Assembly: GCF_014203835.1 (NCBI RefSeq)
Contig: NZ_JACHJW010000001.1
Span: forward strand, 6,832,501 to 6,896,500
Length of the DNA stretch: 64,000 bases
Direction: 5' to 3'
Source of the DNA: Micromonospora polyrhachis
GTDB lineage: Bacteria; Actinomycetota; Actinomycetes; Mycobacteriales; Micromonosporaceae
The notes under the pieces were generated by a model. That model was not told where the DNA came from and did no database searches. It worked only from the letters and a program-made list of their open reading frames with translations. A program made the translations under genes and the position numbers. Below are positions 18,101 to 26,245 of this stretch, one piece after another (the stretch's first letter is position 1; the number at the start of each line of letters is the position of its first letter).

Positions 18101-18853
18101 ACCGTGCCCAGTGGCGGCGGTCCAGCGACCACCGTGATCCGACACGTCGGCTACCAGCCCGTATACCAGACCCTTCCGGTGCCGGACCTGAGCCTGACGG
18201 TCTCCGTGGGAGGACAGCCCGGTTACGTCGGCGGGGACAGTATGCCGGTCACCTACACGGTCCGGAACACCTCCCGGCAGCCGGCGAGCAACGCCTGGCT
18301 CAGCCTCGCCCTGCCTCCCGCTCTGCTTCCGGCGGTGTCGATGGACAGCCGCTGTGACGCCGCCACCGGCCTGTGCCGGCTCGGCACGCTGGGCATCGGC
18401 GACCAGCAGGTGGTCAACGTGGTCCTCCCCGCCCGGGCGGCGACCGCGCAGGCCGTTACCGGCCGGTTGACCGCCACCGTGGGCGAGGGCACCCCCACCA
18501 CCCGGTTCGCGCAGGCTCCGCTACTGGTGCTGGCACCGACCCTCGTGGTCGAACCGCGGATCGGTCCACCCGGGTTCGTCACCAAGGCGGTCGGCACGAA
18601 CTTCCCGCCCGGGGCGACAGTCCGGCTGCGCTGGGACGTCGGCATCACCGCCACCCCGAACACCGTGGTCGTCCAACCCGACGGAACGTTCCAGGTCCAG
18701 GTGCTGATCCTGCGAAAGGATCCGTTGGGCCCCCGTTATCTGGGTGCGGTCCGAGTCACCGGTGGTAGCCGGTTCGGGCCGGTCCGCACCGAGCAGCCGT
18801 TCCTGGTCGTACCTAGGGCCCTTGATCCACCCAACTTCCACGAACGGCGGTAA
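15134..18853 (+). CDS. large secreted beta-propeller / vWA / HYR protein of the CIS locus
   Basis: A 1239-residue exported protein. A basic start with hydrophobic PLVVVLLSGLALAGAA is the signal sequence. Residues about 45-490 carry repeated PD40/TolB-like blades (QPAWSPDGTRIAF pattern, many copies). A vWA domain at about 508-700 has the MIDAS start VDNTGSM (Asp515). An HYR-like segment follows (FPIGQTVVTCTAVDSAGRS), then two more PD40 blades, a DUF11/CARDB-like domain and a C-terminal Ig-like domain. GTG at 15134 follows GGAGGT. It precedes the CIS terminator gene by three bases, so it is part of the CIS operon. A binding or sensing role outside the membrane is inferred. Confidence 0.75.
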   Translation: MRRGIRRAMPLVVVLLSGLALAGAAPVTRSAPPAALLAAPAATGYRLGYTSTEQPALRVAIPGQSARPLLTGDDRGDADLDADTRAGMLVWVSRRAADAPADPGGDLYLRRPGSGIARLTSGPGADSQPALSPDGRRVAFVSDRGGSADLWLVVTDGSTPRRLTDHPGEDIGPSWSPDSTRIMFSSTRDDPAGDLYVLDVASGRTTRLTSDPGADTQPAWSPDGTRIAFTTTRFAPADGSGAATEVVTMPATGGPVTRVVPAPWDSAQPAWAPDSRRIAFVSTRFDNAGDVYLLDRGTVTPVAASELAERHPVWQANEVIFTGTEVEPSTDVWTADSNGQDRRDRTVRPGYDETGPAFTADGTRLAYSAEQPAGGARIVVADGDGRNPRMLAPPGTQVGDEDTDPTWSPDGTAIAFTRRPAGRSLPTRILVARAADGHLLGQLPVPHHLAAQDTEPAWSPDGTRIAISRTATRRQSIVDPTLVDQPSLPGREFTVTTRVRTPAVPPRPDIVFLVDNTGSMAAPGEDGSSVIEQLKARIPEVIDSVRADQPDAHFALATFGGQGDPRLYDPRLALTDVDADIQAAVDTLEADSGYGTENWFYALRQIARNDRIGFRTDSSRIVVLISDTYSIDQTTPTGEQITRESLGDELVGAGISLIGVPITGAGGELGLNYDGIAESLAQQTGGRLTPNSQPGQLIPAIKDAIRSLTLTVTPVVEHCDDGLDVTFTPNPARVPAGEPAVFQELVTVASGATPGAVLRCVLRFDVNAPQPGLDSRQDLVVRVAHPDHPFVRVDDVTVAAEGTDGTVVQYQASAVDAAGRPLIPRCEPASGSRFPIGQTVVTCTAVDSAGRSWQDVATITVLDKDGGGTRIWVVRIAAATPDAVSFGDQIDVSARVSEPCRARTGDRGPAWSPDSTALAFTDGGRLATLCVVTADGTNARTPLSAVDQADRPAADPAWAPDGSRIAVALSLPGPGLAAACDCTMPSSIVTVPSGGGPATTVIRHVGYQPVYQTLPVPDLSLTVSVGGQPGYVGGDSMPVTYTVRNTSRQPASNAWLSLALPPALLPAVSMDSRCDAATGLCRLGTLGIGDQQVVNVVLPARAATAQAVTGRLTATVGEGTPTTRFAQAPLLVLAPTLVVEPRIGPPGFVTKAVGTNFPPGATVRLRWDVGITATPNTVVVQPDGTFQVQVLILRKDPLGPRYLGAVRVTGGSRFGPVRTEQPFLVVPRALDPPNFHERR

Positions 18854-18856
18854 CTG

Positions 18857-19540
18857 GTGATCCACGAGATCGACGAGGCGCTACGTCGGCTGGTCCGCGA
18901 CGAGGCCCTGCCGGCGGCAACGGTGGACATCGTGTTCGAGGCCCCCACCAAGGAGTGGGCGGCCCGACGGAACGCCCCGACCGTCAACATCTACCTCTAC
19001 GACATCCGCGAAGACCTGCGCCGCCGGTCCCGAGGTCTGATCAACGAGTACGACGAGCAGGGCGTCGTCGCCCGTCGGGTGATGCCACCGCGCTACCTCA
19101 AGCTGTCCTACCTGGTCACCGCCTGGACCCAGCGGCCGGAGGACGAGCATCGGCTGCTCTCCGCCCTGCTGCTGGGTTTCATCCGATTCGATGCCGTGCC
19201 GGCCGCCCTGCTGACCGGCTCGGTGGCCCAGGTCGGCATGCCGGTGCCGATGACGGTCGCCCTGCCGCCGCCCGAGGACCGGGCCTTCGCCGACGTGTGG
19301 ACGGCGCTGGGCGGCGAGTTGAAACCGTCGTTGGACGTCGTGGTGAGCACCCCGCTGATCAGTGGGCAGGGAGCGCCGGCCGGCCCGCCCGCCCGCGAGG
19401 GGGTCCAGGTGGACGTCGCGGATCTCACCGGGCAGGGTGGCACCGACGACCGGGTCGGCCACGTACCGGGCATCACCGATCCGACCGGCGGCGGTCGGGT
19501 CGCGATGCGCCGGAACTCCGGTGGTGAACGGTCGTCATGA
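18857..19540 (+). CDS. cis16: CIS sheath/tube terminator protein, Afp16-like (DUF4255)
   Basis: A 227-residue protein matching the DUF4255 family, the cap that ends the tube and sheath of contractile injection systems (Afp16/Pvc16). The N-terminal pattern MIHEIDEALRRLVRDE and the PTVNIYLYDIREDLRRRS...PPRYLKLSYLVTAW core are typical. The last 50 residues are Gly/Pro-rich. Start is GTG at 18857, three bases after the previous stop; the stop overlaps the ATPase start (ATGA). The symbol follows Afp-based naming of the Streptomyces system. Confidence 0.9.
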   Translation: MIHEIDEALRRLVRDEALPAATVDIVFEAPTKEWAARRNAPTVNIYLYDIREDLRRRSRGLINEYDEQGVVARRVMPPRYLKLSYLVTAWTQRPEDEHRLLSALLLGFIRFDAVPAALLTGSVAQVGMPVPMTVALPPPEDRAFADVWTALGGELKPSLDVVVSTPLISGQGAPAGPPAREGVQVDVADLTGQGGTDDRVGHVPGITDPTGGGRVAMRRNSGGERSS

Positions 19541-21561
19541 CGCATCCCCCATCGGCACTGCTACGTCGCCTGCAACGGCTGGAACAGGCGGTACGAACCG
19601 CCGTGGCGCAACGCCGCGACACCGACCCGAACCCGGACGATCCATTCCGTGGGCTCTACCTTTCCGACGAGACGCTCGACGCCACCCTGGCCAGCGGGCG
19701 GGGGCCGTACGTCCCCTGGCCGGAGCCGAACGACGAGGCGACGGCGGGCAGTCCCGATGATCGGCTCGACGCGTTGGCGAGGGCGGCCGAGCTCACCCCG
19801 CTGGACGTGGCGCTGCTGCTGGTGGCGCTCGCGCCGGATGTGGACAGCCGGTTCGAACAGTTCTACGGCTATCTCAACGACGATGTCACCCGCCGTCGGG
19901 CCACCGTCGGGCTGGCGTTACGGCTCTGCGGCCTGCCGGAAGCCGCCGCGGCGGCCCGGGTCCGGCTGGCCGCCGGAGCACCATTGATCGATCTACGTCT
20001 CGTCCAGGTGGACGACCCGGACCGGCCGGTGCTGACCCGCGCGTTGCGCGTACCGGACCGGGTCAGCGCACACCTGCTCGGTGCCGACGCACCCGAGCCA
20101 CTGCTGGCCGGGGTCGCCGAACCAGTCGACGCGCAGGGGCAACCCCCACCGGGCGCGACAGAGCTCGCCCAGGCACTGGCTCGGGCCGGGGTACGGCTGG
20201 CCTACCTCCGGGAGCGCCCCGGTGCGAGCGCGCTGGCCCTGGGGGCTGCTGCCCTGGACCAGGCCGGCCATACGGCGCTGGCCGTCGACCTGGCTCGACT
20301 CGCCGACAGCCCGCACGCGGCCGAACTGGCCACCGTCGTGGTCCGAGAAGCCGTACTGACCGGGGCCGGGGTGGTGGTCGGCCCGGTGACCGGAACCGAA
20401 CCGTGGGAGGTCTGGGCCCAGCTCTCCACCGGGTCGGCACCGGTCCTGGCGTACGGCGGGCAAACCTGGGACCCGGCCTGGAGCCCACGGGCACCGTTGC
20501 AGGTCGAGGTGGCACCGCTGTCCGGTGCGGACCGGGCGGCGGTGTGGCGGGAGACGCTGGCCGGCACCCTGGCTGAGGGGGTCGACCCGGCCGCCGCCAC
20601 CGCACAGTTCATCCTCGGTGCCCCGGCCATCCGGCGGGCCGCCTCGGTCGCAGCCCAGCTCGCCGCCGCCGCCGGTGAGGCGGTCGACGAGTCACACCTG
20701 CGTGCCGGTGCGCGTACCCAGAACGCGGCCGGCCTGGAACGGCTGGCTCGGCGAATCGTCCCCGAGGTCTCCTGGGACGACCTCGTGCTACCCGGTCCGA
20801 TCCTGGCGTTGTTGCACGAGCTGGCCGGTCGGGCCCGCCACCGGGACCGGGTGCTGCGCGAGTGGCGGATGCGACCCGGCGGTGGCCGGGGGCACGGCGT
20901 CACCGCCCTCTTCGCGGGTGACTCCGGTACCGGCAAGACCATGTCGGCGGAGGTGGTGGCCGGCAGCCTGGGGCTGGACCTCTACACGGTCAACCTGGCC
21001 ACGGTGGTCGACAAGTACGTCGGTGAGACCGAGAAGAACCTGGAGCGCATCTTCGCCGAGGCGGCGGGGGTCAACGGGGTGCTGCTCTTCGACGAGGCAG
21101 ACGCGATCTTCGGTAAACGCTCCGAGGTACGCGACGCGCACGACCGGTACGCCAACATCGAAAGCGCCTACCTGCTGCAACGGATGGAAACCTTCGACGG
21201 CTTGGCGGTGCTGGCCACCAACCTGCGGGCCAACCTGGACGAGGCGTTCACCCGGCGACTGGACATCGTGGTCGACTTCCCGGTGCCGGACGAGGAGGCC
21301 CGCGGGGCACTGTGGGAACGCTGCCTCGGTGGCCGGGTGCCCCGCAGCAATGACGTGGACCTGGATTTCCTGGCGCAGGCATTCGAGCTGGCCGGCGGGC
21401 ACATCCGCTCGGCAGCGGTGACCGCCGCGTACCTGGCCGCCGGACAGAGCCGTCCGGTCGGGATGGCTGAGCTGATCGGCGCGGTGGGCCGGGAGTACCG
21501 CAAACTCGGCCGGCTCACGCTGGAGAGCGAGTTCGGCCCGTACCTGGCCCTGGCGCACTGA
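19537..21561 (+). CDS. cis15: AAA+ ATPase of the CIS, Afp15-like
   Basis: A 674-residue AAA+ ATPase. The N-terminal 400 residues include helical and winged-helix-like parts plus a degenerate first ATPase half. The active ATPase domain has Walker A GDSGTGKT from Gly461, Walker B LLFDEADAIFG (Asp519, Glu520), sensor-1 region LATNL and arginine finger DEAFTRRLD. In eCIS loci this protein is needed for particle assembly or for loading; it is not part of the finished particle. Start ATG at 19537 overlaps the preceding stop by four bases. A 126-base gap follows before the DUF4157 gene, the first break in the operon. Confidence 0.9.
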   Translation: MTHPPSALLRRLQRLEQAVRTAVAQRRDTDPNPDDPFRGLYLSDETLDATLASGRGPYVPWPEPNDEATAGSPDDRLDALARAAELTPLDVALLLVALAPDVDSRFEQFYGYLNDDVTRRRATVGLALRLCGLPEAAAAARVRLAAGAPLIDLRLVQVDDPDRPVLTRALRVPDRVSAHLLGADAPEPLLAGVAEPVDAQGQPPPGATELAQALARAGVRLAYLRERPGASALALGAAALDQAGHTALAVDLARLADSPHAAELATVVVREAVLTGAGVVVGPVTGTEPWEVWAQLSTGSAPVLAYGGQTWDPAWSPRAPLQVEVAPLSGADRAAVWRETLAGTLAEGVDPAAATAQFILGAPAIRRAASVAAQLAAAAGEAVDESHLRAGARTQNAAGLERLARRIVPEVSWDDLVLPGPILALLHELAGRARHRDRVLREWRMRPGGGRGHGVTALFAGDSGTGKTMSAEVVAGSLGLDLYTVNLATVVDKYVGETEKNLERIFAEAAGVNGVLLFDEADAIFGKRSEVRDAHDRYANIESAYLLQRMETFDGLAVLATNLRANLDEAFTRRLDIVVDFPVPDEEARGALWERCLGGRVPRSNDVDLDFLAQAFELAGGHIRSAAVTAAYLAAGQSRPVGMAELIGAVGREYRKLGRLTLESEFGPYLALAH

Positions 21562-21687
21562 TGATGGTCACTCATCGCGGTTACCCGAAGAGGCAGCCGC
21601 GTCTGCCCGGAAGGCGAGGCGGCGGGATCTGGCCGACGACTGCCCAGAGGTGGACGGTCAAAGGGGCCGGTAGCGAAGGAGGTAGAG

Positions 21688-22473
21688 ATGCGGGGAGAGC
21701 GCGAGTTCAACTCGGAGTCGGCGGTACGTCCCGCTGGTGATCGGGTCCGAGCAACCGAACCGGAGCACGACGCCTTGATGTACCAGGCGGCGGCAACCGG
21801 CCGGACCGACGTCCTGGGCGCGTCAGGGCTGCTCGGGCTGCAACGGGCGGTGGGCAACGCCGGAGTCACCGAGCTGCTGGAACCGACCGAGGAACGTTCA
21901 CCGGTGCACTCGGTGGTCCACTCGGGCGGCGGGTCAGCGCTCGCCCCGGACGTACGCACCGACATGGAAACGCGCTTTGGTGGTCAGGACTTCGGCGACG
22001 TACGGGTGCACACCGACGGGGCGGCACACGAGTCGGCGAAGTCGGTGAACGCGCAGGCGTACACGGTCGGCTCGAACATCGTCTTCCAGCGGGACACCTA
22101 CGACCCGTCGAGCGCCGCCGGGCAGCACATGCTGGCCCACGAACTGACCCACGTGGTGCAGCAGCGCAGTGGCCCGGTAGACGGCACCGACGCGGGTGGC
22201 GGGGTGAAGGTGAGTGACCCGTCGGACCGGTTCGAACGCGAGGCGGTGGCCAACGCCGACCGGTTGATGTCCCAGCCCACACCCACCGCTGACTCGGCCG
22301 GCGGGCCGGCAGTGCAGCGGCACACCGAGGACGACGGTCACGACCACGCCCAGACGTACGTCCAGCGTCAGGAGAGCGGCGACGAATACGAAGAGGACGA
22401 GGCCGCCGCCCAGACGTACGTCCAGCGTCAAGAGTCTGGTGAGGAAGAAGAAGAGGAAACGCCCGCCGCGTAG
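21688..22473 (+). CDS. eCIS core DUF4157 protein
   Basis: A 261-residue protein with the eCIS-core (DUF4157) domain, residues about 70-175: LAPDVRTDMETRFGGQDFGD, VRVHTDGAAHESAKSV, AYTVGSNIVF and the metallopeptidase-like HELTHVVQQ (His151, Glu152, His155). DUF4157 marks CIS-linked effectors or loading factors. Here it is a separate protein just before a large effector, not fused to it. The tail has two copies of AQTYVQRQESG separated by acidic stretches, plus AVQRHTED. ATG at 21688 follows GGAGG. The stop is 9 bases before the chosen effector start, so both are translated together. Confidence 0.85.
   Translation: MRGEREFNSESAVRPAGDRVRATEPEHDALMYQAAATGRTDVLGASGLLGLQRAVGNAGVTELLEPTEERSPVHSVVHSGGGSALAPDVRTDMETRFGGQDFGDVRVHTDGAAHESAKSVNAQAYTVGSNIVFQRDTYDPSSAAGQHMLAHELTHVVQQRSGPVDGTDAGGGVKVSDPSDRFEREAVANADRLMSQPTPTADSAGGPAVQRHTEDDGHDHAQTYVQRQESGDEYEEDEAAAQTYVQRQESGEEEEEETPAA
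22346..22440 (+). repeat. 60-bp-period direct repeat in the DUF4157 gene
   Basis: CGCCCAGACGTACGTCCAGC occurs at 22348 and again at 22408, within nearly identical stretches of about 25 bases at a 60-base period. Each copy encodes AQTYVQRQESG followed by an acidic run, so it is an in-frame tandem duplication in the protein tail. Confidence 0.85.
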
Positions 22474-22482
22474 GAGGTGCGT

Positions 22483-25400
22483 GTGAAGGCGCCGGCTGAG
22501 GACCTGGGGTTGGAGCGGGATTCCGTACGCCGTCCCACGACGCATTCCCCCGATCGTGTCCCCGCCGATGCCACCGCCTCAAGTGAGTCACCAGCTACCA
22601 GCTCGGCGGTGTCGTCCCGGACGCTGACTCCGGCGGTGGCGCAGCGGTTGCAGGCGGCGGCGGGTAATCGTGCGGTGTCGGGGTTGATCGCCCAGCGACG
22701 GGCTACACCCGCGCCGGTGGCACGGACGAGACCTACGACGGGCAGGGCCGGGGCCTCGCGTTCGACGGGTACGCCGACAGCGCAGCGGTCGCCGGGCCCG
22801 GTCTCGACCGAGGTCTCGGCTGGTGGATCAGCCAGTACCGGGGGCGGGACGGTCGATGGTGTTGTCCCGGTGCCGTCGTCACCGTCTTCCGTTCAGCGGA
22901 TGGCGGTGGATGCGCCGTCGGTGGCCCGGCCGCCGGCTTCGGCCGATCCGAAGTTCGCGGTGTTGACCGGGGATGTGCGGGCGAAGCAGAAGCAGATGTC
23001 GGCGCATCCGCCCGCATCGGCGGAGGCGGCGAAGGCGCAGGGTGCGGCGAGGCCTCCCTCGGATGACAAGGAAGCCCAGGGGAAGACCGCGAACGCGGAG
23101 AAGATGAACGCCGCGAAGCCGGGTGGGTTCGACAAGGCCGGGTTCGTTACGGCGGTGAACGAGGCGATCGCCGCGCAGGCCCCGAAGAATTTGGATGAGG
23201 CGGACAAGTTCGGGGAGTCGGGTAAGGCCGACGCGGTCAAGGGGCGGGTGCAGGGGCAGGTCACCGACGGGAAACAGGCCTCGGCGGAGGCGATCGACAC
23301 CGCGACGAAGGCACCCCCGGACACGTCGGCGGCGAAGGACAAGCAGGTCACGCCGTTGGTGGCGGACCGGCCGCCGGGTGCACCCGGGACGCCGGATTCG
23401 GGTAAGGCGGTGCCGGACAAGGCCCCCGCTGCGGCGACTGATTTCTCGGCCGGGCCGGCGCAGGTGGATCAGCAGATGACGGATGCGCAGGTCACCGAGG
23501 AGCAGTTGGCGAAGTCCAACGAGCCGGAGTTCACCGGGGCGTTGAAGGAGAAGAAGGCCGGGGAGGCGCATGCGGCGACCGCCCCTGGTGAGGTGCGGGC
23601 GGGTGAGGCGCAAACCCTGGCCGGGGCGAAAGCCTCGGCGGGGGCGGCGGGTGCGGCGGCGATGACCGCCCTCGCCACCGACCGGAAACAGGCCGGGCAG
23701 GCGGTCGGTGAGGGTAAGGAGACGGCGAAAGGCTCGGACGAAGCCAAACGGGCGCAGGTCACCGCCGTGTTGCAGAAGGTGTTCGACGCGACGAAGAAGG
23801 ACGTCGAGGGCATCCTCACCGGTTTGGACAAGAAGGTCGATGAGGCGTTCACCCGGGGTGAGAAGACGGCGCGGGATGCGTTCACCGCTGATCACAAACG
23901 GCGGATGGACGCCTACAAGGACAAACGCTATTCGGGGCTGATCGGCAAGGGTCGGTGGGTCAAGGACAAGTTCGCCGGTCTGCCGAAGGAAGCCGACGAG
24001 ATTTTCGTGACCGCCCGGAAGGGCTACGTCGACCGGATGCAGCAGGTCATCTCCGCCGTGGCGGACATCATCGGCGCGGAACTGGGTCGGGCGAAGCAGC
24101 GTATCGCCGCCGGCCGGGACCAGCTACAGGCCGAGGTCAAGAAACTCCCGGCTGACCTGCAGGCCATCGGGAAACAGGCGGCCGGCCAGTTCGCGGGCAA
24201 GTTCGACGAGTTGACCGAATCCGTCGACGCCAAAGGCAAAGAGTTGGTCAACACCCTCGCGTCGAAGTACAACGAGGCGTTGAAGGCGGTGGACGCGGAG
24301 ATCGCCGCGGAGAAGGAGAAGAACAAGGGGCTGATCGCCAAGGCCGTAGACGCCGTCGCCGGGGTCATCAAAACGATCATGCAACTCAAGGACCTGCTGC
24401 TGGGTGTGTTGGCCAAGGCCGCCAGCGCCGTCATGGGCATCCTCAAGGACCCGATCGGGTTCCTCGGCAACCTCGTCACCGCCGTCGGCGCCGGACTCAA
24501 GGCGTTCATGGCCAACATCGGCACGCATCTGAAGAAGGGCCTCATCGGTTGGCTCCTCGGCGCGATGGCCGGCGCCGGCCTGGAACTACCCGCCAAGTTC
24601 GACCTACGCGGCATCATCACCATGATCGCCAGCCTCCTCGGGCTCACCTGGGCAGCACTACGCACCCGGATCGTGTCCCGTGGTGTTCCCGAACCCGCCA
24701 TGACCGCCGTCGAGCAAACCGTGCCCGTCGCCCAGAAACTCCAGTCCCAAGGCGTGGCGGGCGTGACTGACGAGATCGGTCAACAGGTCGGCGACCTCAA
24801 GGGCAACCTGCTGGGCAAAATCGCCGAATACTTGATCCCCACCGTCCTCATGGCCGGCATCACCTGGATCATCAGCCTGCTCAACCCCGCCAGCGCGTTC
24901 ATCCGCGCCTGCAAAATGATCATCGACTTCGTCATGTTCATCGTCAACCAGGGCGCCCAGATCATCCAATTCGTCAACAGCGTCCTGGATGCCATCATCG
25001 CCATCGCCGGCGGCGGCGCAGGCGGCGTCCCCACACTCATCGAGAAGGCCCTCGCCAACTCCATCCCGGTATTGATCGGCGCCCTCGCCGCCATCCTCGG
25101 CATCGGCGGCATCGCCAACAAAGTCAAATCCTTCTTCCAAACCCTCACCAAACCCATCCGCAAAGCCGTCGACTGGATCACCGACAAAATCGTCGCCACC
25201 GGCAAGAAACTCTGGACCAAACTCAAGAGCAAGTTCAGCAAGAGGAAAGGCAATGACCAACAAGGCCAGCAGAAGAAGATCGATCCTCGAATTCGCGAGC
25301 TCGTAGCCGCAGACGTCAATGCACAACTACCTGATGGCGTCGCAGATGAGAAGGTGAAACCCGCAGCAATGGCGATCATGGCAAAGCGTCGCTCGCAGGG

Positions 25401-26235
25401 CCTACACCTACTCGAAGTCAAGCCGGGCAACAGGCCAGGCCGGTTTGAAGTCTACATGGCGGCGAGCCCGACGACACTGGTTCGCTCGACACAGGTCGAT
25501 CCCGGAGACGAGAGAACACGCGATCTGATCAACGGGAATCGATACCCGGAGGCGACCTTCAACATCCCGAAGGACGTCATCATTAGCGGGCAGATCAAAC
25601 TGCCCGTATCCGGAGAGAAGGCTGGCTACGGCGCAACGTATGCTATTGCAACACTGCACACACCGACACGAGTCACCGCCTTTGACAAAACATCCAGTGG
25701 CGATTCACTGCACGCCGAGGAGGTGCTCTGTCAGGATCTGCAGAGCAACTGGGACTCGTACGTGGGACCCGTCACTCAGGAAACTCGGCCCGGAATGTCG
25801 AAACCACAGGCCAACCTCGTGGTGAAAGTTACTCGAAGCCCATGCGGAAGATGCGCACCGCAGTTGGGTGCCTTACGCAGTTTTGCCAAGAATGTCAAAA
25901 ATTGGGATCTCACCGTCGAGGTCCGCGCTATAGGTCTTTACCACGGCAAAACCGTTGACCCGGCGACAGGGTCGGTAGTCAAGGGCACGGGAGCAAAAGG
26001 TCAGACGGTCACCACTGGACCCGCCGTCGGTAAGGAAGGCCTCAAGACACTCAGGGAATGGGGCATCACCGTTCGCCCCCTCTCCCCCACTGACCCCACC
26101 ATTCGCACAGAGCTAGCCAAGCTCTCACCGGCGGATCAGAAGGAGATCGTTACAAAGATCCTCGACTGGAACACCAAGTTGTCCGACGCCATCGCCGATG
26201 TAAACACCGTTCCGATCAAATTGGTGGCGATCTGA
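22483..26235 (+). CDS. CIS-associated effector with C-terminal nucleic-acid-deaminase-like toxin domain
   Basis: A 1250-residue modular protein. Residues 1-130 are disordered and carry QRLQAAAGNRAVSGLIAQRR and SVQRMAVD motifs seen in eCIS cargo. Residues about 150-600 are Ala/Lys-rich and mostly helical. Residues about 600-915 hold several hydrophobic helices (MAGITWIISLLNPASAF, IPVLIGALAAILGIGG). From about 916 the DNA becomes AT-richer and a new domain begins, with HAEE (His1077, Glu1079) and SPCGRC (Cys1121, Cys1124): the zinc signature of the cytidine-deaminase superfamily. A TTA codon at 25873 lies in this module. GTG at 22483 is preferred to GTG at 22477 for spacing from GGAGG. The target base is unknown. 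Confidence 0.75.
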   Translation: MKAPAEDLGLERDSVRRPTTHSPDRVPADATASSESPATSSAVSSRTLTPAVAQRLQAAAGNRAVSGLIAQRRATPAPVARTRPTTGRAGASRSTGTPTAQRSPGPVSTEVSAGGSASTGGGTVDGVVPVPSSPSSVQRMAVDAPSVARPPASADPKFAVLTGDVRAKQKQMSAHPPASAEAAKAQGAARPPSDDKEAQGKTANAEKMNAAKPGGFDKAGFVTAVNEAIAAQAPKNLDEADKFGESGKADAVKGRVQGQVTDGKQASAEAIDTATKAPPDTSAAKDKQVTPLVADRPPGAPGTPDSGKAVPDKAPAAATDFSAGPAQVDQQMTDAQVTEEQLAKSNEPEFTGALKEKKAGEAHAATAPGEVRAGEAQTLAGAKASAGAAGAAAMTALATDRKQAGQAVGEGKETAKGSDEAKRAQVTAVLQKVFDATKKDVEGILTGLDKKVDEAFTRGEKTARDAFTADHKRRMDAYKDKRYSGLIGKGRWVKDKFAGLPKEADEIFVTARKGYVDRMQQVISAVADIIGAELGRAKQRIAAGRDQLQAEVKKLPADLQAIGKQAAGQFAGKFDELTESVDAKGKELVNTLASKYNEALKAVDAEIAAEKEKNKGLIAKAVDAVAGVIKTIMQLKDLLLGVLAKAASAVMGILKDPIGFLGNLVTAVGAGLKAFMANIGTHLKKGLIGWLLGAMAGAGLELPAKFDLRGIITMIASLLGLTWAALRTRIVSRGVPEPAMTAVEQTVPVAQKLQSQGVAGVTDEIGQQVGDLKGNLLGKIAEYLIPTVLMAGITWIISLLNPASAFIRACKMIIDFVMFIVNQGAQIIQFVNSVLDAIIAIAGGGAGGVPTLIEKALANSIPVLIGALAAILGIGGIANKVKSFFQTLTKPIRKAVDWITDKIVATGKKLWTKLKSKFSKRKGNDQQGQQKKIDPRIRELVAADVNAQLPDGVADEKVKPAAMAIMAKRRSQGLHLLEVKPGNRPGRFEVYMAASPTTLVRSTQVDPGDERTRDLINGNRYPEATFNIPKDVIISGQIKLPVSGEKAGYGATYAIATLHTPTRVTAFDKTSSGDSLHAEEVLCQDLQSNWDSYVGPVTQETRPGMSKPQANLVVKVTRSPCGRCAPQLGALRSFAKNVKNWDLTVEVRAIGLYHGKTVDPATGSVVKGTGAKGQTVTTGPAVGKEGLKTLREWGITVRPLSPTDPTIRTELAKLSPADQKEIVTKILDWNTKLSDAIADVNTVPIKLVAI

Positions 26236-26245
26236 GAAAGGACCG

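Noticed and set aside
17066-18145. 359-codon leftward frame inside the propeller/vWA gene
   Set aside because: Antisense shadow of a clearly coding gene with many domain motifs.
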